From positions 1 to 27,975 of the forward strand of contig JBDZVX010000020.1 of the NCBI GenBank assembly GCA_040255925.1: DNA of 27,975 nt, read 5' to 3'. The stretch is from Nitrolancea sp040255925. GTDB taxonomy: Bacteria > Chloroflexota > Chloroflexia > Thermomicrobiales > Thermomicrobiaceae. This document shows, in pieces, positions 7,651-15,382 of the stretch; position 1 is the stretch's first letter, and every line of letters begins with the position of its first letter. The notes under the pieces are model-generated. The model was not told the DNA's origin. It did not search any database and saw only the letters and a list, made by a program, of their open reading frames with translations. The position numbers and the translations under genes are program-made.

Positions 7651-8393
7651 GGCACCCCGCTTCCCGGCTCCGGCTCAGGAGCGTGAAGCTGGAGCACCAT
7701 TCCCACCGAGATCGTGCGGGGATCATCGATCTGATTGATCCGGACAAGCTCGGCAACGGTCGTGTCGTAGCGCTCGGCGATTTCACCGAGGGTCTCGCCC
7801 GGGGCCACAGTATGCCGCGCTAGTGGTTCCGCGGCGGCTGGCGGCGATGGCGAGTTTGTGCCGGGTACGAGTGCCGGCTCCGGCGTGAGTACCGCGGGCG
7901 CTTGCGCCATCTGCGGCTGTGTGCTCGGCGTTCCCTCGGACTGGCCGGATGTGCCGGGGATGGTTGACGTGCTGAACCCCGGCGTAGCCATCCCGACCAC
8001 GGCAGCGAGTACCACCCCGGTTCCGAGGAGCGCGGCCAGTCCCGCAAAGATCATCGTGACGATCAGCCAGCGCGGGAGGCCGCTTTTCCGGCGCTCGATC
8101 CCGCCGGGGGATGCCGGTTCCATGTGCCGCCCGGCGAAGTGGGGGCACTGGGTGTGCTGAGCGTTGAGGCAAAAGCGTGTTTGCCAGTCCAACGCCGGTG
8201 GATCAGCGCCAGGGACGCCGCAACGGTGGTCGTCCCTGGGATAGAGGGCACAGGTGTCCGGGTCATCGTGCAAGCCAAGGAGCGGGCAGGTTGCTTGGGC
8301 GATCTGGCTGGCCGCGTTCGTCTGCTCCGACTGCTGGGTTGTGTTCCGCGTGTTCAAATCCGCTAGTCCCCCACCTGGCATGTCCCGGATCAC
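7647..8393 (-). CDS. Cys-rich cytoplasmic domain, membrane segment and LysM domain protein
   Basis: Up to 248 aa. Residues 36-85 form a Cys/His-rich module: C36, C48, C58 (in DDHRC), C75 (in RFCLNAQ) and C83 followed by H85. A basic stretch (RRKSGLPR) precedes one membrane segment at about 109-133. A Pro/Ser/Thr-rich linker follows, then a LysM domain at about 193-236, starting HTVAPGETLGEIA. The orientation predicted from the positive-inside rule puts the Cys module in the cytoplasm and LysM, which binds peptidoglycan or chitin-like glycans, outside. It is coupled by a 4-base overlap to the CpsB phosphatase, suggesting it senses or anchors the envelope for that enzyme. Start choice is uncertain: GTG 8393 is the longest, ATG 8381 is possible, and TTG 8357 has the best ribosome site (GGGGGA). 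Confidence 0.75.
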   Translation of the reverse strand: MIRDMPGGGLADLNTRNTTQQSEQTNAASQIAQATCPLLGLHDDPDTCALYPRDDHRCGVPGADPPALDWQTRFCLNAQHTQCPHFAGRHMEPASPGGIERRKSGLPRWLIVTMIFAGLAALLGTGVVLAAVVGMATPGFSTSTIPGTSGQSEGTPSTQPQMAQAPAVLTPEPALVPGTNSPSPPAAAEPLARHTVAPGETLGEIAERYDTTVAELVRINQIDDPRTISVGMVLQLHAPEPEPGSGVP

Positions 8394-8534
8394 TCAGGCA
8401 AGTGTACGCCAGAGCGGGTGACGGGGGCAGCTACGGCGGCCGGATCGTATCCAGGCACAGTACCATTCTGAGAAGTCTGATCGTCCACGACTGATAACCA
8501 TTGTACTTGCAACATATACATGTTATTGTAGTTG
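8394..8534. promoter_or_regulatory. Divergent promoter region with an AACAT/ATGTT dyad
   Basis: This AT-rich spacer separates the LysM operon (-) from the riboswitch-controlled gene (+). An inverted repeat AACAT (8511-8515), ATAC, ATGTT (8520-8524) could be an operator. Possible + strand promoter elements are TTGTAC (8501-8506) with TATTGT (8524-8529) at 17-bp spacing, placing a start just before the riboswitch. The hexamers are 4/6 matches, so this is tentative. Confidence 0.35.
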
Positions 8535-8615
8535 TATCTGAAAAGGGCAAACCCGCTGTGAAGCGGAGACGCAAAGCTATGGGTCTCCATCCGGAGATCG
8601 CCAGGCTGCCAGTGA
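8535..8615 (+). ncRNA. Class I cyclic-di-GMP riboswitch (GEMM-I)
   Basis: The conserved core is directly visible: GGGCAAACC (8545-8553), then a stem CCGCT/AGCGG capped by a GTGA GNRA tetraloop (8552-8565), GACGCAAAGC (8568-8577), TATGGGTC, a stem GGTCTCC/GGAGATC (8582-8588 with 8593-8599), and GCCAGGCTGCC (8600-8610). GGCA (8546-8549) can pair with TGCC (8607-8610) to close the fold. These are the elements of the c-di-GMP-I aptamer, including the GNRA loop that docks on its receptor. The guanine before CAAAC that contacts the ligand appears kept, which favours c-di-GMP over cGAMP. It lies about 90 bases upstream of the secreted beta-helix gene and should control it. The exact ends are approximate. 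Confidence 0.92.
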
Positions 8616-8645
8616 TGGCGGACGGGCATTGATTTGCCTGTTGCG

Positions 8646-8706
8646 TTCCACGTCTGCTTGGGTTGCCCCGGTATACCCGCCACCAGCAGTCAAGTGGAGC
8701 AAGCAG
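8646..8706 (+). promoter_or_regulatory. Candidate expression platform with competing helices at the ribosome site
   Basis: TTCCAC (8646-8651) can pair with GTGGAG (8694-8699), which contains the Shine-Dalgarno. CTGCTTG (8654-8660) can pair perfectly with CAAGCAG (8700-8706), which abuts the GTG start. The two pairings cross, so they would be alternatives or a pseudoknot. This suggests translational control by the upstream aptamer. No intrinsic terminator is seen between aptamer and gene. Confidence 0.4.
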
Positions 8707-10221
8707 GTGAAGCGAACGGTCCGTCTCGGTATCGTGGTCCTTCTACTCTCGATCTTTTCGAGCCTCTCCGGTGTCTGCCCCGTGTCGGCCAAGCCCTTCT
8801 CCTACGTTTCGCGCATCGATCCGGTGCTGGCCGCGACCACGTGTAGCCTCTCGCTGCAATCGCTGGTAGACGCGGCCGCGCCGGGTGCGGTCGTGACGGT
8901 TCCGGCATGCATGTACCGGGAGACGGTGACGATCAACAAGCCGCTGACCCTGGATGGTCAGCCGGGCGCCGAGATCCGGGGCAGCGATGTCTGGTCCTCC
9001 GGCTGGAAGAAGCGCGGGCGATACTGGACGCGGGGAACGGTCCCGGCGTTCGCCCAGGGGAATTGGCCCTGTGAAAGCAGGCGCAACGGGCGGTGCCGCT
9101 GGCCGGAGCAGGTCTTCTTCGACGGTCGGCCATTGGAGCAGGTCGCCTCCAATCCCCAGTCCGGACAGTTCGCGATTGATAGCGCTCGCCGTGTGATCAT
9201 GGCCGATGATCCCCGAGGACATATGATCGAGGTCACGACGCGCCAGTATTGGATTACTGGGCAGTCCGACAACGTGACGATCCAGGGCTTCACGATGAAG
9301 CACGCGGCGACCCCCGCGCAACACGGAGCGCTCAGCAACGACGGGTATGACAACTGGACGATCCAGAACAACACCCTCTCCGACGCACATGGCGCGGTCG
9401 TCTCGCTGTTGGCGGCGAGCGGCTTGAAGTTACTCAACAACGATATCAGCCGGGGTGGGCAGCTTGGGGTCCACGGCTGGCAAGTATCTGATTCCCTGGT
9501 GCAGGGGAATCACATCCACGACAACAACACCGACGCGTTTGACGCTGGCTGGGAGGCAGGTGGTTTGAAGATCAGTAGCTCTCAGAATGTCACTGTGAGT
9601 GACAATGTGGTCGACGATAACGACGGGAGTGGCCTATGGTTCGACATGGATTGTACCAGTATCACGATCGCGAATAACCGGGTGCACCATAATCTCACTG
9701 GTATCATGTATGAGATCAGCCGTTATGGCACGATTGTCGGCAACAGGGTATGGGAGAACGGCTGGGGTAACCCGGCTGGATGGGGATCAGCGGGAATCTT
9801 CCTCAACAATGCCGATCATACGGAGGTTTCCGATAATATCGTCGCCTGGAATGTCAGTGGCATCACCGTTCTCTCCCGAAACCGGGCCGACAGCCAGCCA
9901 GTGATCGAGGACTATGTTCACGAGAATACCATCGTCGCAACAGATGATTTCATCCCGGGGAATCGATTCGGTTTACGCTGGCTAGAGGACTGGATTGGGC
10001 CATTATATGCAACTGCTGCGAACAATCGTGGTGCCAATAACCAGTACTGGTACCCAACGGACACAACCAAGGTCGCCCGCTTCCAATGGAAGAACGAACT
10101 AACGGATCTGGATGTTTTCAATCAGACTCCGGGAGAGGAGAATGGCGCATACATCACCACAGCTCTGAAAGATCAGCTTCTGTCGGCCGCTGAAATCCCT
10201 CTACGACAAGAGCAACATTAA
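8707..10221 (+). CDS. Secreted right-handed parallel beta-helix protein
   Basis: 504 aa. GTG 8707 is chosen because GGAG (8696-8699) lies seven bases upstream and the protein then begins with a clean Sec signal peptide (VKRTVRLG, hydrophobic core, cleavage near SAK). The mature protein opens with the LVDAAAPGAVVTVPAC / TLDGQPGAEIRG pattern typical of pectate-lyase-like folds. It continues with a ladder of PbH1-type repeats from about residue 190 to 400, with many NNT, DNVV, GNRVW and NNAD turns. Such proteins bind or cleave polysaccharides (NosD, alginate epimerase and lyase relatives). No catalytic residues can be assigned. The upstream c-di-GMP riboswitch and neighbouring EPS genes suggest a matrix-modifying or matrix-binding role. 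Its stop overlaps that of the convergent GT4 gene. Confidence 0.85.
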   Translation: MKRTVRLGIVVLLLSIFSSLSGVCPVSAKPFSYVSRIDPVLAATTCSLSLQSLVDAAAPGAVVTVPACMYRETVTINKPLTLDGQPGAEIRGSDVWSSGWKKRGRYWTRGTVPAFAQGNWPCESRRNGRCRWPEQVFFDGRPLEQVASNPQSGQFAIDSARRVIMADDPRGHMIEVTTRQYWITGQSDNVTIQGFTMKHAATPAQHGALSNDGYDNWTIQNNTLSDAHGAVVSLLAASGLKLLNNDISRGGQLGVHGWQVSDSLVQGNHIHDNNTDAFDAGWEAGGLKISSSQNVTVSDNVVDDNDGSGLWFDMDCTSITIANNRVHHNLTGIMYEISRYGTIVGNRVWENGWGNPAGWGSAGIFLNNADHTEVSDNIVAWNVSGITVLSRNRADSQPVIEDYVHENTIVATDDFIPGNRFGLRWLEDWIGPLYATAANNRGANNQYWYPTDTTKVARFQWKNELTDLDVFNQTPGEENGAYITTALKDQLLSAAEIPLRQEQH

Positions 10222-11432
10222 TCGGATTCCCGCCCGCGAGCAGAGAAGCGTTCGCGGACGCGTGCGACCCCGCGCTCGTAGATCTCCATGAGCATCTCGT
10301 AGTTACGCCCGGCCGTGTACTTTGCCTCGTACTCGCTGCGCGCTTCCAGTCCCATCATCACCAGTTCCTCTGGATGTGTCCATGCCCATTGAACATTGGC
10401 TTCCAGATCCGTAGCGTTGCCTGGAGAAAACAATAATCCGGTGCGTCCATGTTTAATGAGTTCGGCGATGGCTCCAATCTTCGCGCCAATCACCGGTGTG
10501 CCTTTCGCGTAGGCCTCAATCACTACGCGCCCGAACGTCTCATACCATTCTGAGGGCACGATCACCATTCGTGCATTCCCCATGAGTTCCGAAACTTCCG
10601 CCGCTGAGCGCTGGCCGAGCCACTCGATTTCGGGGGTTTGCTTTGCGATTTTCGCCACGGTCATACTTAGAGGACCATCGCCCACGATTCGGAGAGGCAC
10701 GTCGCTCCTCAGTCGTTCCCAGGCGCGGAGCAGCGTCTCAATGCCTTTTTCCATAGAAAGGCGCCCGACGAAGAGCGCATAGTTCCCCTGATGTTCTCCG
10801 GGACTAGCATCCGGGAGCACGAAGTTAGGCTTGACAATCACGCGCTCGGCTGGAAGTCCTCCTTGTACGAACTTCCGGCGAGAAAACTCGGTGAGCGCAA
10901 TGAACGCATCGACCATTTGAGTCCAGCTACCGATGAGCCGGTGCGTCGTGAGCATGGCTGCCGTGATCACAGTCTGACTGCGGGAATTGCGATAACAAGC
11001 GTGTCTGATCCCGGGCCAGGGGGCGAGCTTGCCCATACAGTCTTCGCAGATGTGGCCATCGCGAAAGAACAGCGCATTGGGGCAGAGTAATCGATAGTTA
11101 TGCAGCGTCTGGACGACCGGTACTGCTTCCTCGTGGACGGCGTAGTAGGCGGCTGGAGAGATCAATGGGAAGGTGTTATGAAAATGCACGATATCTGGAC
11201 CGACATCTCGCACGGTCTCACGGATTTTCTGAGATGCAGCACGGGACCAGATGGTTTCGGCAGCGAATCGAGCAGTGGCCAGGGGTGAGCGATGATCCGG
11301 TATCGCGCTGTTGTCGAACAGAAGTTTGGTGACGGTATGGCCACGCGATTCCAGGAGCGAAGCCTCGTCCGCAAAGACGGCGTCCTCACCGCCCGGTTGC
11401 CGGTAACGATTATGGATAAGGAGTAGCCGCAC
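10218..11432 (-). CDS. GT4-family glycosyltransferase
   Basis: 404 aa, GT-B fold. The N-terminal domain shows GGEDAVF (14-20) and HNTFPLISP, with a Cys cluster C117/C129/C132/C146 seen in a subset of GT4 enzymes. The C-terminal domain has the FVGRLSMEKGIETLLRA segment and the EX7E motif (E298 to E306) in EWYETFGRVVIEAYAKG, which holds the nucleotide-sugar donor. It transfers a sugar with retention at the cytoplasmic face, probably onto the lipid-linked repeat unit. GTG 11432 has a good site (GAGG, six bases upstream) and overlaps the upstream ligase gene by 23 bases, so it is coupled. It is the last gene of the operon. Donor and linkage cannot be told from sequence. Confidence 0.9.
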   Translation of the reverse strand: MRLLLIHNRYRQPGGEDAVFADEASLLESRGHTVTKLLFDNSAIPDHRSPLATARFAAETIWSRAASQKIRETVRDVGPDIVHFHNTFPLISPAAYYAVHEEAVPVVQTLHNYRLLCPNALFFRDGHICEDCMGKLAPWPGIRHACYRNSRSQTVITAAMLTTHRLIGSWTQMVDAFIALTEFSRRKFVQGGLPAERVIVKPNFVLPDASPGEHQGNYALFVGRLSMEKGIETLLRAWERLRSDVPLRIVGDGPLSMTVAKIAKQTPEIEWLGQRSAAEVSELMGNARMVIVPSEWYETFGRVVIEAYAKGTPVIGAKIGAIAELIKHGRTGLLFSPGNATDLEANVQWAWTHPEELVMMGLEARSEYEAKYTAGRNYEMLMEIYERGVARVRERFSARGRESD

Positions 11433-12918
11433 GTTCTTCCTCTATCGTCACGGAACCCAGCGCAGTGACTTGACTGCCATTCTGCTGGTCCTCACTTAGG
11501 CACAGCAGGGTTGAGAGAGCTACGTAGAGAATCCAGTATATCGAGTTATAGGCGAGCAGCTCGGACTCCGTAACATTGAACAGGACCAGGAGCACCAAGG
11601 AGATCAGTGGAAACGCAGAGGCAATCGCATGCTTATGCTGGGTCAGCGCTAGCGCTCTACCCAGGTTGCGAAAGAACGAGAGGGCGATGAGAGCGATGCC
11701 AACTACCCCGAGAGCTAACCCTAGCTGCAGAAGGCCATTGTGCGCGTGGGTGGGAAGCCAACGAATCGTCTGATACACCTCTAGTGAGTACCCTTGAAGC
11801 CCAAGCCAGAATCCACCGTATCCATACCCCAAAAAGGGGTGGCGCTGGATCATCTCCCAAAGAACTGCCCAAAGCTGCGTGCGGCCGGTGAGCGTGATAT
11901 CACGGCCCATCAAACCCAGCAGGCTATCGATGTTGCTGACTAGCCAAACGCCGATGCCGCCGCCCACTGAAATCACGAGCATGAGTGCAGGGATCGCCAA
12001 CCCAAACCTCCAGCGAGGGAGCCGTGTCAGCGGGAGGAACAGCAGTAGGGTAACGAGTACAACGAGCGCACCCTTGGATGTGCTCAGCAGTAATAGGCTG
12101 ACGGACAAAAGGAGAATTGCCATCCCAACAAGACGATGGCGGCGGTGATCGATAACGTAGAGGATCGACATGACCGCGGACATGGCCATTGCAAGACCAA
12201 GATCGTTTTTGGTTAGAAAAACGCCGCGCCAGCCGGTTCCGGAACCAACATCGACGGTGGTGATTCCGAGTGCTGGGAAAAGCAGGACAGTTCCAAGGCT
12301 GAGGATCGCGCTAAGTGCAAGCGCGTAGACGAGGAACTGCAGCAACTCTTGCCGGGTAAATCGCATCCCAAGGTAGAAGCCGAGAATGGAGGTGCCAAGC
12401 AGTCCCACAGCACGCTTGAGAGTCACCAATGGCGCGACTGACCAGCCAAAAGAGACGATGGCAAGTATGAGTAAAAGCCAGAGGGCCTTATCCTTGAAGA
12501 TGGCGCTCAATGGGTGTCTCGATTGCCTCAATAAGAGGAAGAAGCTGATGACGTAGATGACAGACCATATGGCCAGTGCGACAGGATTATTTCCTTGGTC
12601 ACGATCACCTGTAGGTGTCCCGCTCGTTCCAGTGAGAAGAGGAATGAGTGCATCCGTGGAGAGGAACAGAATTAGGACGGCAAGGCCCTGCTCACAGGGG
12701 CGTGCGGCTGCCGATCCTTTAGCCATCGCTGCCCGAAGCGGCTTCCTCGCTGCCCCAAGAGAAACAGCCCATAGTGCAACGATTGCGCACCCGGTGAGCA
12801 GTCCGAACAGTGGCTCGAACGCGGTTACCACGCCAATGCCGATGGCCAGCATGACTGCTAAGATCCTTAGCGCCCAACCGGGACTTCTATCGTTGCGAGA
12901 CAGCGGCAATTGCACCAT
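11410..12918 (-). CDS. O-antigen ligase/polymerase family membrane protein (Wzy/WaaL-like)
   Basis: 502 aa with about a dozen hydrophobic segments, among them IWSVIYVISFFLLL, LWLLLILAIVSFGW, LLLLSTSKGALVVLVTLLLFL and VVGIALIALSFF. The signature of the family is the extracytoplasmic loop after residue 330 with RTQLWAVLWEMIQRHPFLGYGYGGFW and later THAHNGLLQLGLALG, where the conserved Arg and His act in glycan transfer. In a Wzx/Wzy operon with its own flippase this is most likely the repeat-unit polymerase; ligase activity cannot be excluded because the two share the fold. Its ribosome site is weak (GAGG about 12 bases away). It overlaps the downstream GT4 gene by 23 bases. Confidence 0.88.
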   Translation of the reverse strand: MVQLPLSRNDRSPGWALRILAVMLAIGIGVVTAFEPLFGLLTGCAIVALWAVSLGAARKPLRAAMAKGSAAARPCEQGLAVLILFLSTDALIPLLTGTSGTPTGDRDQGNNPVALAIWSVIYVISFFLLLRQSRHPLSAIFKDKALWLLLILAIVSFGWSVAPLVTLKRAVGLLGTSILGFYLGMRFTRQELLQFLVYALALSAILSLGTVLLFPALGITTVDVGSGTGWRGVFLTKNDLGLAMAMSAVMSILYVIDHRRHRLVGMAILLLSVSLLLLSTSKGALVVLVTLLLFLPLTRLPRWRFGLAIPALMLVISVGGGIGVWLVSNIDSLLGLMGRDITLTGRTQLWAVLWEMIQRHPFLGYGYGGFWLGLQGYSLEVYQTIRWLPTHAHNGLLQLGLALGVVGIALIALSFFRNLGRALALTQHKHAIASAFPLISLVLLVLFNVTESELLAYNSIYWILYVALSTLLCLSEDQQNGSQVTALGSVTIEEERAATPYP

Positions 12919-12992
12919 ACGTGTTTCTTGCCTCGGCTAAAGGGGTTTCGGCCTATAGCAGCGATATAGCGGTAAACAGGAAGAAGACAATA

Positions 12993-14099
12993 TCATGCGG
13001 ATATCGTCTTCCGCGATCGGAGCACATTCCGGGCGTAATTCCTGACCTGCTGAAGCCGGAGCTTGATTTTGTTATGAGCGAGAGCGGTGCTTAACCACCA
13101 GGGTCGGAGCGTAGCAGGCAGGACAATGGCGCTTCCATAGACGAGCAGGCCCAGAAGCTTCTGGGATGGCCGGTAGAGATCATCAGTGAGGAGCCGCGGA
13201 GTCAACGCCGCGTACATCCGTGTTAAATGGAACCGTGGAGTCGCTTCAAACAGTGATAACGACAATCGCCGTTGCTTATAGAGGAGATTCTGCTCAATAT
13301 TCAGCGTAATCTGAGAGGTTCCCATTTCTTTTAAACGTCTGTTCACGGCGTTGATCTGTCTTGCCATAAAATCGAGTTCAGCCGTAACCGTTTCCGCAGT
13401 CAATCTCCATGAGCCATAATCATTCTGCCCGTGGATTCGATAATCATAAAGAACGTCTTCAATCGCCGTGACCTCGGTGAGTAGCGGCAGGAGCGTGAAG
13501 ATGAAGCCATCGGCGGCACGGCGAAACTCTTCCTCCGGAATAGGGAAGACGAAACCGGCGGCTTCACGCCGGAAACAGAGCGCGCCACCGGGCATATCTC
13601 GCCAGCGCCCTCCTCTCTGGATGACTCGGTCGGCAATCCAACCATGTTCGAACTCCGTTAGGAATGGTATCTCCTGAATCGGCTGGCGGTGCCGGTCGAC
13701 AAGCATGATCCGATGAATCGTCAGTCCGGCGTTCGGGTGAGTTACGAGCTGCTGGACGACTTTCTCGACCTTGAGTGGCGTATACGTGTCATCCGAGTCC
13801 AACAGGCAGATGATCTCCCCCCGGCTTGCGGCATAGGCTGCGTTGGTGGCCGCAGCCATCCCCCCGTTCTGGTTCCGCCGGATCAGCTTCACACGTGTAT
13901 CGCGTCGTGCATACTGCTCGACCACCGAACATGAGTCATCGGTTGACCCATCATCACTGACAATCACCTCGACGTTTGAGTACGTCTGGTTCAGCACGCT
14001 CTCGATCGCCTCTCCAATGTAGGAGGCGTAGTTGTAATTGGCGATCAGGACTGAAACCAGCGGCTGATTAGGAAGTTTCGGCAGATTGATCGGTTTCAC
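12993..14099 (-). CDS. GT2-family glycosyltransferase, second tandem copy
   Basis: 368 aa from GTG 14099, which has GGGAG seven bases upstream; a TTG at 14123 gives eight more residues but has no site. The GT-A domain is clear: PLVSVLIANYNYASYIGEAI, SDDGSTDDS, and the DxD-type metal site LLDSDDTYTP. The C-terminal part has no DUF that I recognise and ends in a basic, weakly hydrophobic stretch. It inverts the sugar linkage when adding a residue to the lipid-linked oligosaccharide. It is a paralogue of the preceding gene (14198-15382), with near-identical DNA over parts of the N-terminal domain and a diverged C-terminal half, so the acceptor is probably different. G+C is low here, about 43% in the 60 bases from 13261. 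Confidence 0.9.
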   Translation of the reverse strand: MKPINLPKLPNQPLVSVLIANYNYASYIGEAIESVLNQTYSNVEVIVSDDGSTDDSCSVVEQYARRDTRVKLIRRNQNGGMAAATNAAYAASRGEIICLLDSDDTYTPLKVEKVVQQLVTHPNAGLTIHRIMLVDRHRQPIQEIPFLTEFEHGWIADRVIQRGGRWRDMPGGALCFRREAAGFVFPIPEEEFRRAADGFIFTLLPLLTEVTAIEDVLYDYRIHGQNDYGSWRLTAETVTAELDFMARQINAVNRRLKEMGTSQITLNIEQNLLYKQRRLSLSLFEATPRFHLTRMYAALTPRLLTDDLYRPSQKLLGLLVYGSAIVLPATLRPWWLSTALAHNKIKLRLQQVRNYARNVLRSRKTISA

Positions 14100-14197
14100 C
14101 CTGCGGCTCCCTACGAAAAACAATCGTCAGTAAAGATCTCATGACTCAATCCATCGTCCTAAAAGATCGAGGTAAGCGATCCCAGACTGCTGGAGCA

Positions 14198-15382
14198 TCA
14201 CGGAGTATGCAGCTTCCGTTGAAACAATCCTGTGACCCGCCCAATGCCGCTCTCGACGTAATATCGCATGCGGGTCCGGCTGCGAGCCTTCACGAGCCAC
14301 CAGTGCCTGAGACTTACCGGTAACGGTATAGCTACTCCGTAGATGACGAGGCGCACCAGTTTTTGGGCTGTTCCGTAAAGATCGTCCGCTAGGAGTACGC
14401 GTGCCAGCGCCACGTAGTCATGCAGGAGCTGGGCTCTCGGTGTCTCGTTAAACAGTGCAAGAACGTGGATCTGCTGGAGGTAATTGAGATTGTTGTTGAT
14501 ATTGAAAAGCCTGTCCTGAAAGCCCAGCTCGCTGAGGCGGGCGTTGGCTCCGGCAACGTGAAGTGCAATCCCTTTGGCCTGACTCTTCGCGAGGTCCGCG
14601 TCCCACGTCAGTGTCGCAAAGTCATTCTTCCCGTGGAGACGATATCTATAGAGGTGCTCATCGATGGCCGAAACCTCAGTCAATACCGGTGCGAGTGTCG
14701 CAATAAAGCCATCGCTTTTGCTGCGGAACGTTGCTTCGGGAATGGGGAAGATATAGTCCGCGAGTTCCCGGCGGAAGCAGGTACCACCTCCGGCCATACT
14801 GCTCCAGCGTCCTCCTCTTTGGATAACGCGATGAGCAATCCAACCATGCTCGAACCTGGTCGAGACGGTAACCTGTCGGATGCCGCGATTGAACGCGTCA
14901 ACCAGCATCAGCGGATGGACAACCAACCCAACCGTGGGATGACTGATAAAGTGTTGAACGACCCGCTCGAGCTTGTCTGGGGTATACGTGTCGTCGGAGT
15001 CGAGCAGGCACAGGATCTCCCCCCGGCTCGCGGCATAGGCGGTATTTGTGGCCGCAGCCATCCCCCCGTTCTGCGTCCGTCGTATCAGTTTCACGCGCGC
15101 ATCCTGTTGTGCGTACGATTCGGCAATCGAACAGGAGTCATCGGTGGAACCATCATCCGCGACGATGACCTCGAGGTTCGGATAGGTCTGGTTCAGCACG
15201 CTCTCAATCGCCTCCCCAATGTAGGAGGCGTAGTTGTAATTGGCGATCAGGACCGAGACCAGCGGCTGATCGGGAAGTTTCGTTAAGCTGATCGGTTGTA
15301 GTTTGGACACTCTAGCAATCGTGTTCGTACGTTCCGCGTCCGCTATTGGTGTGTGGTTAGTAAATGCCGAGTTAGTCTGCAT
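14198..15382 (-). CDS. GT2-family glycosyltransferase, first tandem copy
   Basis: 394 aa from ATG 15382, preceded by GGAAGG eight bases upstream. A longer in-frame extension to 15508 overlaps the flippase gene and lacks support. After about 30 variable residues it has the GT-A core: PLVSVLIANYNYASYIGEAI, ADDGSTDDS, and LLDSDDTYTP as the donor/metal site. The second half (about 210-394) diverges from its tandem paralogue, apart from short shared pieces such as FEHGWIA and RVIQRGGRW. It should add one sugar to the undecaprenyl-linked repeat. It overlaps the flippase stop by 11 bases, so it is translationally coupled. About 98 bases separate it from the next GT2 gene. Confidence 0.9.
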   Translation of the reverse strand: MQTNSAFTNHTPIADAERTNTIARVSKLQPISLTKLPDQPLVSVLIANYNYASYIGEAIESVLNQTYPNLEVIVADDGSTDDSCSIAESYAQQDARVKLIRRTQNGGMAAATNTAYAASRGEILCLLDSDDTYTPDKLERVVQHFISHPTVGLVVHPLMLVDAFNRGIRQVTVSTRFEHGWIAHRVIQRGGRWSSMAGGGTCFRRELADYIFPIPEATFRSKSDGFIATLAPVLTEVSAIDEHLYRYRLHGKNDFATLTWDADLAKSQAKGIALHVAGANARLSELGFQDRLFNINNNLNYLQQIHVLALFNETPRAQLLHDYVALARVLLADDLYGTAQKLVRLVIYGVAIPLPVSLRHWWLVKARSRTRMRYYVESGIGRVTGLFQRKLHTP

